Source: Malurus cyaneus samueli (lineage: Eukaryota > Chordata > Aves > Passeriformes > Maluridae). Taken from it: a stretch of 64,000 bases of DNA. Where the stretch lies: NCBI GenBank assembly GCA_009741485.1, contig CM019219.1, forward strand, positions 5,684,694 to 5,748,693, read 5' to 3'. Shown piece after piece: positions 38,481 through 53,540 of the stretch (position 1 is its first letter; every line of letters begins with the position of its first letter). Position numbers and translations under genes: made by a program. The notes beneath the pieces were generated by a model that was not told where the DNA came from, ran no database searches, and was given only the letters and a program-made list of their open reading frames with translations.

Positions 38481-41045
38481 AACTTCTTTGCATGTGTCAA
38501 TGATTTTTAAACATTTCTATTGCAGTAGCTTATCATCTAAAGCCACCACTTGAAGTATCTTCAGGAGAAAAGCACATTCTGCATTATTTAAAACTACTGA
38601 TTTCTGGCATAATTGGGCTGAGAAATTTGAAAAATGCACCAACTGCAGAGGAGGAATAAGCAGTGAGAGCAAATGAACTAAGTGACTTTATCACATTTAG
38701 ATTGACACAGATCCAAATGTGCAAGATAGGAAAGAATCCATATTTTTCCAGGACAGAAGGAGGGTTTTGAGGTCTTTTCTGAGTAAAATTTCTTCCTGTC
38801 AGCAAAAAGCGTTTGGTTACTTATTACTCCAAAAATCCAAAAGAACTGCTAAGTATTTATTTGGGAGTGGGGGGAAAGGTTGCACAGAGATTCCAAACAT
38901 GGGTGTCTGTGGGGATTTTAATTGTCCACCTCTTCTGGTGGAGGAGGAGTGGAGCAAGAGCAGGGGAATGAGTGCTCTGCATTGTTCTGCTCAGCAAATT
39001 GGGAAGATGCTGCTCCCTAAGGGCCAGCAGAAACCTGGCTCCAGCTGCAGAAGAGGAATGTGATCCATCACTCTCTCCTTGGGTCTCCATACTCATATTG
39101 CAGACTAAGGCAAACTTCTCAGTTCTGGTGTTCTCAAAAATACAAAACCAAGCCATGAAGAAAGCCTTCCTGTGCTTTTTAAAAGATCTATGTGAGTTGC
39201 TGTGTTGGGATTATATTCTTGTGAATTTGAGCAATGCATTGGTTGATCAGCTGGCAAAAAAAATGAGCACATCTTGTAATAATTTAGAATTCTTGCATTG
39301 GTATTTTAATTTCAAATTTGATTGGATTAACAACTTGATGACCAAAAGGCTTCAGCGAAGTAAAATAAATTCTCTTGGGGCAAAGTTTGAAGTGTCCAAA
39401 TCACAATAAAATCTGAGCCTACTGTAAACAGTCATTTATCTGCACAATTGCTACTTACTTGGTGACAGTGAAGCATCCAGCCTGTGACAGAATCCTGCTT
39501 TCTGAAGGAGCTCTGAGGAAAGCTTTCTCACCAGCTGAGGCACCTGACAGCTTTCCCCATGTTGGTAAAACACTGCATAAGGCAAATCATGAGGGGTGTT
39601 CTTTCTTTTTTCATTCTTTTTTTCACTTTATTACAATAGGTCATGAACTTCTGTCAGATAACTTTATTTTGATGTGTTCTGAATGCATAATTATTGACAG
39701 AGCAATACTTGAAGTTTGATCCACTATATTTTTCATATTTTTTGACCATAGTATATACGCTTTACAAAACTATATGTAAACATAGTATCTATGCTGTAGT
39801 ACATAAAACATCTGCAATTACATGAGAGAAGGCACATCAAGATTTTCATTTTACAAGTGAAATGATACACCATGGTTGAGAAGGACATTGGGATTGCTTT
39901 TAAAATGCTTTCTTTTTTCCTCAGTGCAGACAGGGACTGCCTAATACAGTTTTTCACCTGTATTGGACTGTGTCCCCAAATGTTAAGAGAGATTAGCAAC
40001 AAACTGGTTGTTTCTTCCATTTTTTTTTTAAAGCAAAGAACATATCTGAACTCATAAAAAAATAAATGTACATTGAATTTTTAGATGTGTATGTAAATGC
40101 ATGTAAAAGAGTTATTTGAACTGCTCCAGTTAGGAGCTCACTTTCAGTACCTGCTAAGACTAAATACATTAATACTGCAGCTTTTCCTAACCAATCACTT
40201 TCAGATGCAGCTAAAATAAAGTTTAGGTACATTAAAAGATCCAAAAGACAGAAATGTAAGAAGTATCCTCATGCTTTTTCCATTCCCTGCTCAGGGAAAG
40301 GTACAGTGTTTTTCATACCTACTTGTTTACATGGTGCTGGATGTTTGGGTGGCTTCATATTGCACAACTGCTTGATTAAATCTTCATTTTATACTAATAG
40401 TAGCAATACACTCATCTGTTAAACAGCTTGTTTACCTCAACACTGGTGGTTCAAGGAGAACTCACTATTTAAACTGGCAGAGAAGTTGTGCCTCTTATTT
40501 TGTTTCTTGTAAATATTACAGTGTGAAGTTGATGGAAAAAGTGATAGTGCTGTCCACACTTTGAATTCCAGCTCCTCTTAATGTACTTACAAGGGTGCCA
40601 CTTAAAGGGATGCAAATTGGATAGATTTTCTTTGAGTGGCTTCTCTTAATTTCCAATTAAATATGAAAGACTCAAGCTTTTGACAGTAACTTACAACTCC
40701 AAACAAAAGAGGAAATACTGTCAAGGAGGCAACTTTAAAAACCAAATAGTTAAAACTCACATGTTTATACAGATTTATACTACACTTATAATAAAAAATA
40801 GAATGTAATATTCAATAAAATTAAATACACAAAGATTAACACTATACAAATGGTCTATAAAAGCTCTTCTCCCCCTGTAAGGCGGTTTGCAGTCTGCTTT
40901 ATAGTCACAGGTGATAAATGTACCTTTGGTTTTTCTGACCATTTCACTATTAAATGTACAGTACAACTAAAACCTATTTCTGGATGAGATGTTTCACATG
41001 AACCACAGCATTTTGTACACCTAAATATGTTATATGGCTTTTCTG
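38481..41045. other. tail-to-tail intergenic region and SLC18A2 3' UTR
   Basis: The sequence between the likely PDZD8 3' end and the SLC18A2 stop codon. The part adjoining 41,045 should be SLC18A2 3' UTR read on the - strand. Candidate - strand AATAAA hexamers (TTTATT on the + strand) lie at 39,663-39,668 and 39,627-39,632, giving a 3' UTR of about 1.4 kb if used. Open frames at 38,719-39,409 show no family resemblance. Confidence 0.5.
39627..39668 (-). terminator. candidate SLC18A2 polyadenylation signals
   Basis: Two - strand AATAAA hexamers, at 39,663-39,668 and 39,627-39,632, are the nearest ones I found below the stop codon. Use of either is inference. Confidence 0.3.
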
Positions 41046-44772
<3,727 letters not shown>

Positions 44773-45198
44773 CTATCAAGGAAATTTCAACCAGTTAATT
44801 ATGTCACCCTGCACATGCTAATGAGGCTCATTCCTTTTTCTGAGATAAATTCCCCAAGTAGTTACTGCCGACTTTGTACAGATCTGAGAGTCTGATCCTT
44901 GTTCTGAGCTGTCATTTCAGAAAACTGTGCCATTAAAACACTGACACACTTATTATTATCAGCCAGAACAAACTGCTGAGTGACAGCTCCACAGAGGAGC
45001 ATCCTCCTTTCAGAGCCATCACTGCTAAAAATAATTGAAGCACTGAAAACTGGAAAGCACTCAAAACTCTGTTCTGGAACCTATTAACTACGCATTGTTT
45101 AATAACATGTCAAAAAAAATCTCACGGGAAAAACGCATATTTGAAGATGAGCACACAAACATTCACAGGATTTGAAAGGTGCATGATTGTCTACTTAC
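44773..45198 (-). other. SLC18A2 intron 12
   Basis: A 426-base intron. Nothing recognisable. Confidence 0.85.
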
Positions 45199-45250
45199 AC
45201 ATAAAATACTTATTCCCACGATTAGCATCCCGAGCAAAGCACAAAGCCAC
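45199..45250 (-). CDS. SLC18A2: SLC18A2 exon 12 (TM9 start)
   Basis: The acceptor is TTTGATAG|GTGG and the donor ATGT|GTAAGT. The 52-base exon encodes WLCALLGMLIVGISILC, matching helix 9. The first base completes an Arg codon. Confidence 0.95.
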
Positions 45251-45497
45251 CTATCAAAGAAGAAACATCACTCAGAGAAGGGTGATGATGAGATATTAGA
45301 GCTGATCCTGAGTATTTCAAAGCCATGCCTGAAGTGCTGAGTTAAACAGCAAAAGTAGCAACGTGTTCCAAAAAAGTGATTTTGCTACTATAGAACAAAG
45401 TTTAATAATTTCTACTATCAACAAGCTGCCCTGGGAAACACTGGTAATGGCACATGAAGAGACTGGAAGATGATTAGTATTTTTAAATTAAGCATAC

Positions 45498-45576
45498 CTT
45501 CCGATTTTGTGTGCAAGTATCCCAAAAAGATTGGTCCCAATGAGATAAGAGATGCTGGCTGGGAGAAAAGCAACGC
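45498..45576 (-). CDS. SLC18A2: SLC18A2 exon 11 (TM8)
   Basis: The acceptor is ATTTTTCAG|GC and the donor GGAAG|GTATGC. It encodes [18 protein letters not shown] then ILAHKIG, the eighth helix and following cytosolic turn. Length is 79 bases. A 73-bp sequence found in the intron before this exon recurs in the intron after exon 13. Confidence 0.95.
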
Positions 45577-45981
45577 CTGAAAAATACGAATGAGATGTTT
45601 TATCAGCAAGGATTTTTGTGAGGTGTCAGAAGAAACTAATAAATCCCAGACACTGCAATTTTGATCTGGACACATCTGATAGAGCCTTTGTGCACAGCCC
45701 AGGGATTCAAATATCCGGTTTGTTGCAGCCTTCCTGAAATCTGAGGGCATCATCTGTGAAATGCAGGAGCAACGTGACGCCTTTGGAAAGAGTTTTTCAG
45801 CATCAGCTGCAAGAACTGGTCTGGGAGAGAGGACAGAAAAAGAGAAGAAAGTTTCTATCAAACTGCAAAAAGCTTTGGGATAGGTCAGGGAAAGCAGGGC
45901 TTGTGGAGCTCTGGGTGCTCAGGGGTGGGGGAATCTTTTCCTGGAGCTGTGGCTGTGCAATGACAGCCCCCTCTAAGCTGG

Positions 45982-46054
45982 GAATGCCATGGATCTTCCT
46001 GTTACAGGCAGGGGTTTAGTGCTGGGTTATTGGTTAATCACTGACTGAAATCAA
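45982..46054. repeat. 73-bp direct repeat, copy 2
   Basis: The second copy of the repeat at 43,678-43,750, located in SLC18A2 intron 10. The two copies bracket exons 11, 12 and 13. Just after this copy a short motif (ATCAATAAYGTAA) itself occurs twice, at 46,060-46,072 and 46,090-46,101 approximately. Confidence 0.92.
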
Positions 46055-46184
46055 GCATGCATCAATAACGTAACTGAAGTCAAGGGTATATCAATAATGT
46101 AAGGGGGAAAAACCTTTAAAAATTGTATTGAAACCATTTAGCCAGCATATTTTAGTTTTTTTAAAAAAATCACCTATTGGTTTA

Positions 46185-46280
46185 AATGAAATGAAACAAA
46201 AAATAAACAAAAAAATGAAATTTAAAATAAAAAAATGAAATAATAAATAAAATAAAATAAAATATAGATTAAAATAAAAA
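46185..46280. repeat. A-rich simple sequence (AAAAT-type)
   Basis: Nearly 100 bases made of A runs separated by single T, G or C, ending in several AAAAT units. Confidence 0.85.
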
Positions 46281-46628
46281 GTACTTGTAATGGTTTGCAT
46301 ATGAGGACCCCTGAGTAAATTCTTTCTGACTCTCTCATCTCCCACATCCACTTGCAAAAGTATGGCACCAGCAGTGTTTTTCTGTCCTTGATGTTGCCAC
46401 AGCAGTGGCTGTATCTGGCTGTTGTCTGGTGATATCACTGGTTTAAAAGCCAATTTAGGGGATTCATCCTCTCCTTACACGATTTAGAGAGCAGCCATGA
46501 TTTTAGGGCACACAATCCAGCCATTGCCTTCAAGTGTGCGTGCTCCTCATCTTTCACCAGGGCAACAGAGATTTTCTCATTTCCTGCCCATCCATCTTCC
46601 TTCCCATCTCTCTGATTCATAAGAAAAG

Positions 46629-46648
46629 AAAAAAAAAAAAAAAAAAAA
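46629..46648. repeat. poly-A run
   Basis: Twenty consecutive A bases preceded by AAGAAAAG. No retrocopy body is evident on either side. Confidence 0.9.
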
Positions 46649-48448
46649 GAGGTAATTTTAGCACAGCAATATCCTGTGATTAAAATCCTTGTGGGTTTCT
46701 GGGGTGGTGTTGCTGGGGAAGGATTTAATTTTCACCTGTGCAACCACAGCTACTTCAGTAGAGCTTGGAGCTATGTGGTTATACCAAACCTCGACAGCTG
46801 CAAAAGAGAAATAACACTGCCAAGGTTTGGTAAATGAGGCTTGCACAGGTTGGTCTGCAAGCTGTGGTACACTGAAGCAGAACCATAATTTTCTAAATAA
46901 GCTTTATTATGCACAGTGAAATTCATTGGTCAAATCAAGGTTCTTTATGCCTTCTTCTGATCATGCTTCAAACAGCTGGATTTCCAATTGCACAGGATAA
47001 TAATTTGCATAAAACTATGCAGTTCAAGATACAATTTAAGAGGCTTAAAAATTTTAATTAATGCTGTCGACTCAGACAAACTGAAATGGAGTCAATTACT
47101 TATATCATTAAGGGGTAAAGAAAGTCTTAATTTAAAATGGGTATTTTCCTTCTAGTAACCTCTGTTCAATGAGGAGATTTGTAAATCTCATTTCTGTTGC
47201 ACCAGTAATATGAAACTGGTGAGGGAGGTAGATAGGCAATATTTAGTTTTCCTTTTTAAGGTTCAGAATACCTGAATTTGAATATTCATTTTGCTGTATT
47301 GCAGTCTAGAAGTTACTGCCAGGTTCAGCAGCACTAAAAACTGCACCCACAGCCATCCTGGATCTCAATTGCATCAATCAGAGCTCAGGTTTGTGCTTTC
47401 TGTAGGGTGTAGGGACCCCTACATGAGCACAGAGCAGGGATATCAGCTGTATCTCATTTTCATGAAGGATTTCTCTTTTTCTTTCAAAGGCCATACACTG
47501 ATACCAAAAAATACTCTCATGAAACAGCACAGAACACATCACTGAATTTTTCAGAGAGATGAAGGCTGGGCATTCTCCACTGAAGAAGATTCACATCATC
47601 CTCTCACACACAATTTTTCACTCACTAGAATTTAATCCATTTTCTGGTGGGTTTTTCCTTCTCTTGTTCTCCTCAAGGAGAAAGTCACTGGCCCAGCTTT
47701 ACTCTCAGGTGTGAGTGGGTACCTGGGGTGTGCTCCCTGTTTGCCTGTGGACTCAGTTTCCCAAGACTGTCCCTGTCCCAGGTTATAAACAGGTTCAAAC
47801 TGGGGATCCCTCATTGTTTTCTGCTGAGAAGGATGATTAAAAAACCACTAAAAGGATGTAAAATATATCAGATCCAAAGGAGAGTGCTTCTCGTATCCTT
47901 GTGGCCACATTTTTAGCCAAGTCCATCTTTTTTCCACGAGTACCAGGAGCAGTCTGGAAGGAGGGTGTGACCTGCCTTGCACCAAGCATTGTGCACCTGC
48001 TGCAGATTTCTGTGCCTGCCTGCTCTGGGCAGCTCAAACTGGGAGCTGAGGAGGAATTCCCTACAAGGAAAAAACCAAACAAATGGTTTTGCTCCTAGGG
48101 GCCTGGTCTGTAGCTCAACTGGCACCTCACAGCTGCCCCAGCCAACAAAACAGTGCTGGAATTCCCTGTGGAGCTGGATCAACCCCTGTTCCAATCCTGT
48201 CTTGCAATTATTTTTCCTTGAAAAGTGAGTGGAGCCCATTACAGGAGCCCCCACTGCAACAACATCAGCCCACTGTCAATTTTTCTCACAGACCAGTGTT
48301 TGTAATTGTTCCTGTTTAACACTGACACTTTAAAGATTGCAAAAAAAAATACAAATTATCCCCCTTCAGCATGTAATCATTAACAGGACCATGACTGAGA
48401 CATTCAACAGATAAAATATAGAGATGCAAACAATGTTCTGTACTTTAC

Positions 48449-48544
48449 CAAGCTGCCATTTCTTGGAGCACATCGTCTCCATCATCCAGATGGGCAAAGC
48501 TGGTTCAAGCATTGCAATGGCCATGTTTGCAAAACAGATTGATC
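48449..48544 (-). CDS. SLC18A2: SLC18A2 exon 10 (TM7 and luminal Cys)
   Basis: The acceptor is CTCCAAG|GA, which has a short pyrimidine tract, and the donor CTTG|GTAAAG. It encodes [20 protein letters not shown] followed by [11 protein letters not shown]. The Cys in ETMCSKKW is the equivalent of Cys324, which forms the luminal disulfide in mammalian VMAT2. The [10 protein letters not shown] stretch is highly conserved. Confidence 0.96.
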
Positions 48545-50903
48545 CTTGGAGAAACAAGGGGAGAAGGCAAAATAGCAGTAATTATTCCTTTTGGCTACAA
48601 ACAAAACATGACATGAAGAATGGATGCTTTTACACAAAATGCTGCACTTTTTACAGTCCTATTTGTCAAATGGTGATTAACGTTAAATAGAACACAATGT
48701 AAAATCACTGAAAACCAGCTTTTGATATGTTTCTATTCTCCTAGAAATCCTGCAATAAAGGTTAAGCTATTTCATAATGTGAAAGTTTGCAGTGAGCCTG
48801 ATGACATTTGGAAAGTTCATGAGGTCTGACTGTTGTACAAATGATTAGCTCAAACTACAATCCCCTGGTCTTCGCCTCTCCTCCTGGGGCAATCCTGAGT
48901 CCTGTTGTGCAAGAAACTCGGGCTCTGACCCGATGCCTCTGTCACCTGAGAGCTCATGCCTACATCACATGATGGGATGTGGAGATCTTGACCCTAAAAA
49001 TACCAAGATACAACCACAGGGATGGCTTTCCCCTACAAATGGGATTTTTCTGTCGAGATCCTACAGCCAGCAGCCAGCGAGCCCATGGAACAGAGCAGGG
49101 TTCGGCTTTGAGCTTGCCCTGCCCTATGAATTTCAAATGTTTACAAATCCCTTTTGAATTCCTGGACCCTTCCTAACCCAGACACAAAGGACAAGTGGTG
49201 GAAGTGCTGATTCAGTGTTGGCTGCCAGCTCAGCTCTGCCCCGCCCCGCTGTCCACAGAACCGTGTTCCATCAGTTTTGTGTCGTGTTCATCTCTCCTCA
49301 GTGGTGCACTCCAGCTTTAGTGCAGGGATTATGAAACCCCACGGTATTTCTCTGGGTTCAGAATGCCTTTCACGCTTCCTCAAAACACCCTCAGGCAGTC
49401 AGTGCTTAATGCAGGGCAACAGGACATGTCCCCTCTGCTAATCCCTTATGAAATGGCTTCTGGAAGTCACTGCTGGAAGTGACAACCTCAAACTTATACT
49501 CTTTTTTTTTTCCCTAACATTTAAAATTTCTAAAATTTAAGAAAATATTCTAGGCTTTTCCAGTCATTTACTGTACAAATTTTACTCTGATTTTGGTTTG
49601 TTTGGCTTTTTTTTTTTTTTTTTTTAAAAGCTGACATTTTTCTGGAGGTTAGAGAAACATTTTATTTCTCTCGGAACAAGTTCCTCATCATAAGGTTCAA
49701 AACCAAATGAGCACTGATGTCATTCTTTGCTCAAACCTGTCAGAATATATTAGACTGTGTATCCACAATGCCTAAAATGAACTTGCTGGCTAGCTGCCTC
49801 ACTCCTTTCCCGGGGCAAGGAGCAGAGTTCAGTGCTGCTTTGCCCTAAAGACAAAAGGCAACCTTTCCACTTGAGTGTGAGCTCCCAGATTGTGTCTGTG
49901 AGGAGCCCAACATAAACTCCTGGGGGCTGCCCCCTTCCCAAACCCAAACCAGCCACGCTCAAAGAGCTTCCTCCATGCTGGGAAAACTTTTCAGGCTGCA
50001 CAAAGAGCAGCCAGGGGAAGCAGGACCATCCTAACAGAGACAGCTTAAATGGCAAAGGTTTTATTCTACTCTTAAGAAACCTCACAAATGAATGAGAAAT
50101 GGGTGTGCTTGTGGATTGTGGCACCCACTTCTCCTTAGGCCAGGAAGCATCAGCAGAGCTCACCAAAGTACTCAGGGGTATGGGACAGAGGTATTTTAGA
50201 TGTGCAGGATGTACCCCAAAAGCAAAGGAGAGCCTTGGGTAATTCCCTAAAATCAGCAAGAAACAAAGAACTTCAAGAAATGCCTGGAAGAACTGCTCTG
50301 ATGGACAAGGAAGTTAGGACAAAGAACCCAAACTGTGAAAATAATTATCTGTTTCCAGAAATTTTATCAACATTAGAAAGGGCCAGGCTTAATTGCATCC
50401 TTCAGAATAAACACTCAACAACGTGCAATGCAAGAAGGGAAGCTTCTCTCTCGAGAGAAAGGCTCATTAGACAAACGATACATGTAATACCAAACATCAT
50501 TCACTAGACCTTTTCTGAAATACAGTCCATGCTCAAGAGACCAAACTCACTCCCTCTTCAAACAGAAACAAAGTTCAGCGTTATTCCCTGTCCCTGCCTG
50601 GGTTATGCAGGCAATCCCTCACTCTGAAAGCCCTGGCCACTTTTCCTCACAGGGAATTTCCTGCCCACTTCATTGCGTCAAAAAGCACCTGCAAGTCATG
50701 AGTGGCCTCTCAGCTGGAAAGACACATTTATTTCAAACTTTCTGCCCACTGTGCTTCTATTTGTATATTCACCCCATATAACCAACACAATCTTTGATCT
50801 TTGTGTAAAGTAAACCAGCAAATGACAGCATTGCTAAAGCAATGCCAGGAAGCCAGGAATGAGGAATGGCTGGTTTAAAGAAGGCAAAAAAAGGGTTTTG
50901 TAC
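48545..50903 (-). other. SLC18A2 intron 9
   Basis: 2.4 kb. It includes a 19-base poly-T at 49,607-49,625. The 169-codon - strand frame at 49,750-50,259 has no family resemblance and is treated as chance. Confidence 0.75.
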
Positions 50904-50964
50904 CTGCTGCAATGATGATATAGGGGTCCTTCAAAAGCGTCAGTAAAGGTGTCCCCTTCTGACT
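50904..50964 (-). CDS. SLC18A2: SLC18A2 exon 9 (central cytosolic loop, start of TM7)
   Basis: The acceptor is TTTTGCAG|AGT and the donor GCAGCAG|GTACAA. It starts in phase 0 and encodes [20 protein letters not shown] plus one base. The LLKDPYI motif is typical of the loop leading into TM7. Confidence 0.95.
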
Positions 50965-51046
50965 CTGCAAAACAAAGGCTTGGGATCAGGAAAGGCACAG
51001 TGACACCACTGCCTAGAGTGTTTGACCTTAGTAAATCCTTACTCAC

Positions 51047-51090
51047 TTCTGCCTGTGTTCTGGAGGGCTGCAGGACGAGTAACTGAACAG
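51047..51090 (-). CDS. SLC18A2: SLC18A2 exon 8
   Basis: A 44-base exon between a 98-base and an 82-base intron. The acceptor is CTCCACAG|CT and the donor GCAGAA|GTGAGT. It encodes [14 protein letters not shown], the end of TM6 and the start of the large cytosolic loop between the two halves of the transporter. Confidence 0.95.
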
Positions 51091-51188
51091 CTGTGGAGAG
51101 AAATCAGGGCTGTGACACTCCTGCAGGAGGGGGAGGATGGCAGGAATTGCAAAGGGGGTGTTACACCTGACTCGAGGTGTCCACTGAC

Positions 51189-51278
51189 CTCCATCGAACA
51201 GAGCCAGCGCTGCCAGCACCAGGAAAGGAGAGCTCTTCCCCACAAACTCATACATGACACTCCCAAAAGGTGGGCCCA
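51189..51278 (-). CDS. SLC18A2: SLC18A2 exon 7 (TM6)
   Basis: The acceptor is CCTGGCAG|TG and the donor GGAG|GTCAGT. It encodes [20 protein letters not shown] followed by LAALALFDG, matching the family GPPFGS motif and the sixth membrane helix. Length is 90 bases with phases that match both neighbours. Confidence 0.96.
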
Positions 51279-51687
51279 CTGCCAGGAGAAGGAAAGGACA
51301 CAGCAGTGAAGCCTTTGACTCTGAACAAACCCACTGTGAGCATTCAGGCATCCTGCTGCTGTCACACAGCGACCCAAAATCCACTCTAAAAATCCCCACA
51401 AAGATTATTGATCATGGCAATAACCATATCCTCCACTTCCCAAAACCCTCTTCAGTGTGAATAAACCCCAAACACCTCAGAGATTTCTGCTTGGCACGTG
51501 AATCCACACAGGGAATGTGCTGCTGGAAGAAAATCTGTTCCTGACACACACCATGAATCCAATCTGGAGCCTGCACAAGACCACTCCACCCAGTGAGACC
51601 CCTCTGCTGCTTTCAGAGCTCCCAAGAACTACTTTGGGGTTGCTGGGGGATGGATTTTTTGGCCAGCAGACCCTCCAGTTCACTGAC
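51279..51687 (-). other. SLC18A2 intron 6
   Basis: A 409-base intron with no recognised element. Confidence 0.85.
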
Positions 51688-51780
51688 CTAATACTCCCAT
51701 AGCCAGGCCTCCGAGTGCAATTCCCATTGCGTTGCCTCTCTCTTCATCATCCGTATACACAGTGGCCAGCAAACCCATCC
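51688..51780 (-). CDS. SLC18A2: SLC18A2 exon 6 (TDDEERG loop and TM5)
   Basis: The acceptor is TTCTAG|GG and the donor TTAG|GTCAGT. The 93-base exon encodes [18 protein letters not shown], then [12 protein letters not shown]. The TDDEERG sequence is the signature cytosolic loop of this transporter family. The acceptor is preceded by a very long pyrimidine tract on the - strand that runs into an assembly gap. Confidence 0.96.
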   Translation of the reverse strand, partial: GWVCWPLCIRMMKREATQWELHSEAWLWEY

Positions 51781-51789
51781 CTAGAACAA

Positions 51790-51981
51790 AATGAAATAAA
51801 AAGAAAGAAAAAGAAGAAAAAGAAAAGAAAAAAAAAAGCACAGCACAAAATTAGGCATCTGTGTGTCACTGTTTATGGTCATCATNNNNNATAAAATAAA
51901 AAGAAAGAAGAAGAAGAAAAAGAAAAGAAAAAAGCACAGCACAAAATTAGGCATCTGTGTGTCACAGTTTATGGTCATCAT
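51790..51981. repeat. duplicated sequence around a 5-N gap
   Basis: Copy A (51,790-51,885) and copy B (51,891-51,981) share a purine-rich AAAGAAAG tract followed by GCACAGCACAAAATTAGGC and then TTTATGGTCATCAT. They differ only in purine-tract length and a T/A change. The five Ns at 51,886-51,890 lie exactly between the copies, which points to an unmerged contig overlap. Confidence 0.85.
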
Positions 51982-53124
51982 ATGCTACACCTACTAAACA
52001 TCATATAGCAATGACCAAGTATTTGAGTGTGTGTACACATATATATATATAAAATACATAGATTGATAGACAGATAATTCAGTGGGGAATTAGTGGATAA
52101 TTCAGTGTTCTTTCAAACAAAAATGGTTTTGGCAACATCCACGGTCTCCAAGACCATGTTCTGCTGTGCACTATAACTCAGGTAATTTAATGGTGCCTTT
52201 ATTTGTTGGATTCTTTACTCATCTCTTTGTCACAGAGCTTTTCCATTATTCTTTCCAGTGAGCAGAAACAAAGCTTTTGACAAGAATTCACCATCAATTA
52301 TTTATGCTCTGAGTGCACAGCACAAAGGTCTGGTGGCCTCTCAGCTCCAGTTGTGGTCAGTGCTACCTGTGCTCTGGGTGTGAGGTATTATGCAGAGCTG
52401 ATTACTTTGCAAATGAGTATTTCAAGTCCAGCATCCAAAATTAAAGGATTCTTTTGACCTTTATCTTCACATGCCTTATTTCTGCACTTGATTATGAACC
52501 CTCTTTTCACAAAAGGAAACCTGAAGCCTGACTCACTTCTCTTTTTCTGAAGCACTCAGACACTGCAGACATAAAAGCTGCAGAAGTGGCCTTATACAAA
52601 TTAATAATTCTGTTTTCAAATCAAGATTTATGTAGGACTCAGGAAATAAGGTCCACAGCCAGACAGAAAAGGAAAACAATACATTGCATGGTTGATCATT
52701 AAGTAAATATCATCCATCATGTGCATCAAAAGAGCAGAGGTCCTGTGTGGATTACCATGTTTATTGAAGAGAGTGGATGACATCGAATTGTCTGCATGAA
52801 CAGCTGGAGAGCTGCACTAGAATTCACAATGAATGTGAGATTTGGGGAAATATTCTGGAAAAATAAAAAGGCAAGGCAAAGAAGATAACACAGAGTTTTA
52901 CACATAGGTAGGAATGATTGCACACACAAATGCAGGGGAGTAATGACAGATTGGCAGCAATAACACACAAAATCTCCTTTTCCTGTGAGATACATGGGGT
53001 GATTCTCACTGCTGGTGGCCCCTGTAAGGAGTCAGAGCTTCTTCCCAGAGCTGGCTCTGGTTCTAATGAAAGTTGGGGGTGAGAAGAAAGAGAGAAAAAG
53101 GAGGAAGGAGAAAGCTGGGGGTGC

Positions 53125-53540
53125 CTGGAGACCATGCAGGGAATGGCAATGAGGGTGAGCAAGGATTTAGAATAACTTCTGTGAGGGACAACTGTAGGAC
53201 TGCCAATTCATAACCAGAGAGGAGAAACCTGATGTGAGAGGTGATAACAGCCTTGCAGTATGAAAGGGAGCCAGAAAGATAAAGAAAGGAAACTGTACTT
53301 CGTGTTCTCTGAAGGATGGGAAGCCAAAATAGGTTCACATGGCAGTAAGGAGCCTTTAGATGAGACATCAGGAAAAAAACTTCCTGACCATAAAGGTACT
53401 TAAGCACAGAGCTGGATGCTGAGGGCAGTTCTGGAGGCTGCCTGTCAAAAGTGCATGAGGAATGACAGGAATTAGGCTGATCCTGCCTTCAGGAAGGGGA
53501 TGGAAAAGGTCTCTTGGCCTTTTCTACTCCTTTGTGTGGC
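53125..53540 (+). mobile_element. ancient CR1-type LINE 3' relic
   Basis: A diverged 3' end of an old CR1-group LINE in + orientation. Recognisable pieces are GAGACATCAGGAAAAAAACT, then CCTGACCATAAAGGTACTTAA, the ATGAGGG and GGAGAAAC blocks before them, and TTAGGCTGATCCTGCCTT near the end. These match the 3' region of CR1 elements best known from reptiles and old avian subfamilies. The protein frame is gone and the octamer tail is not clear. Family rank is from memory of the consensus, so boundaries are approximate. Confidence 0.7.

Larger units (their letters stand above)
45577..48448 (-). other. SLC18A2 intron 10
   Basis: 2.9 kb between exons 10 and 11. It holds copy 2 of the 73-bp repeat, A-rich simple sequence (46,185-46,280) and a 20-base poly-A (46,629-46,648). 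No gene is recognised. Confidence 0.8.

Noticed and set aside
46629..46648. Poly-A run as the tail of a processed pseudogene
   Set aside because: No retrocopy body or flanking target-site duplication could be seen.
49750..50259. 169-codon - strand open frame in SLC18A2 intron 9
   Set aside because: Composition is not protein-like in any family I know, and it has no splice link to the flanking exons.
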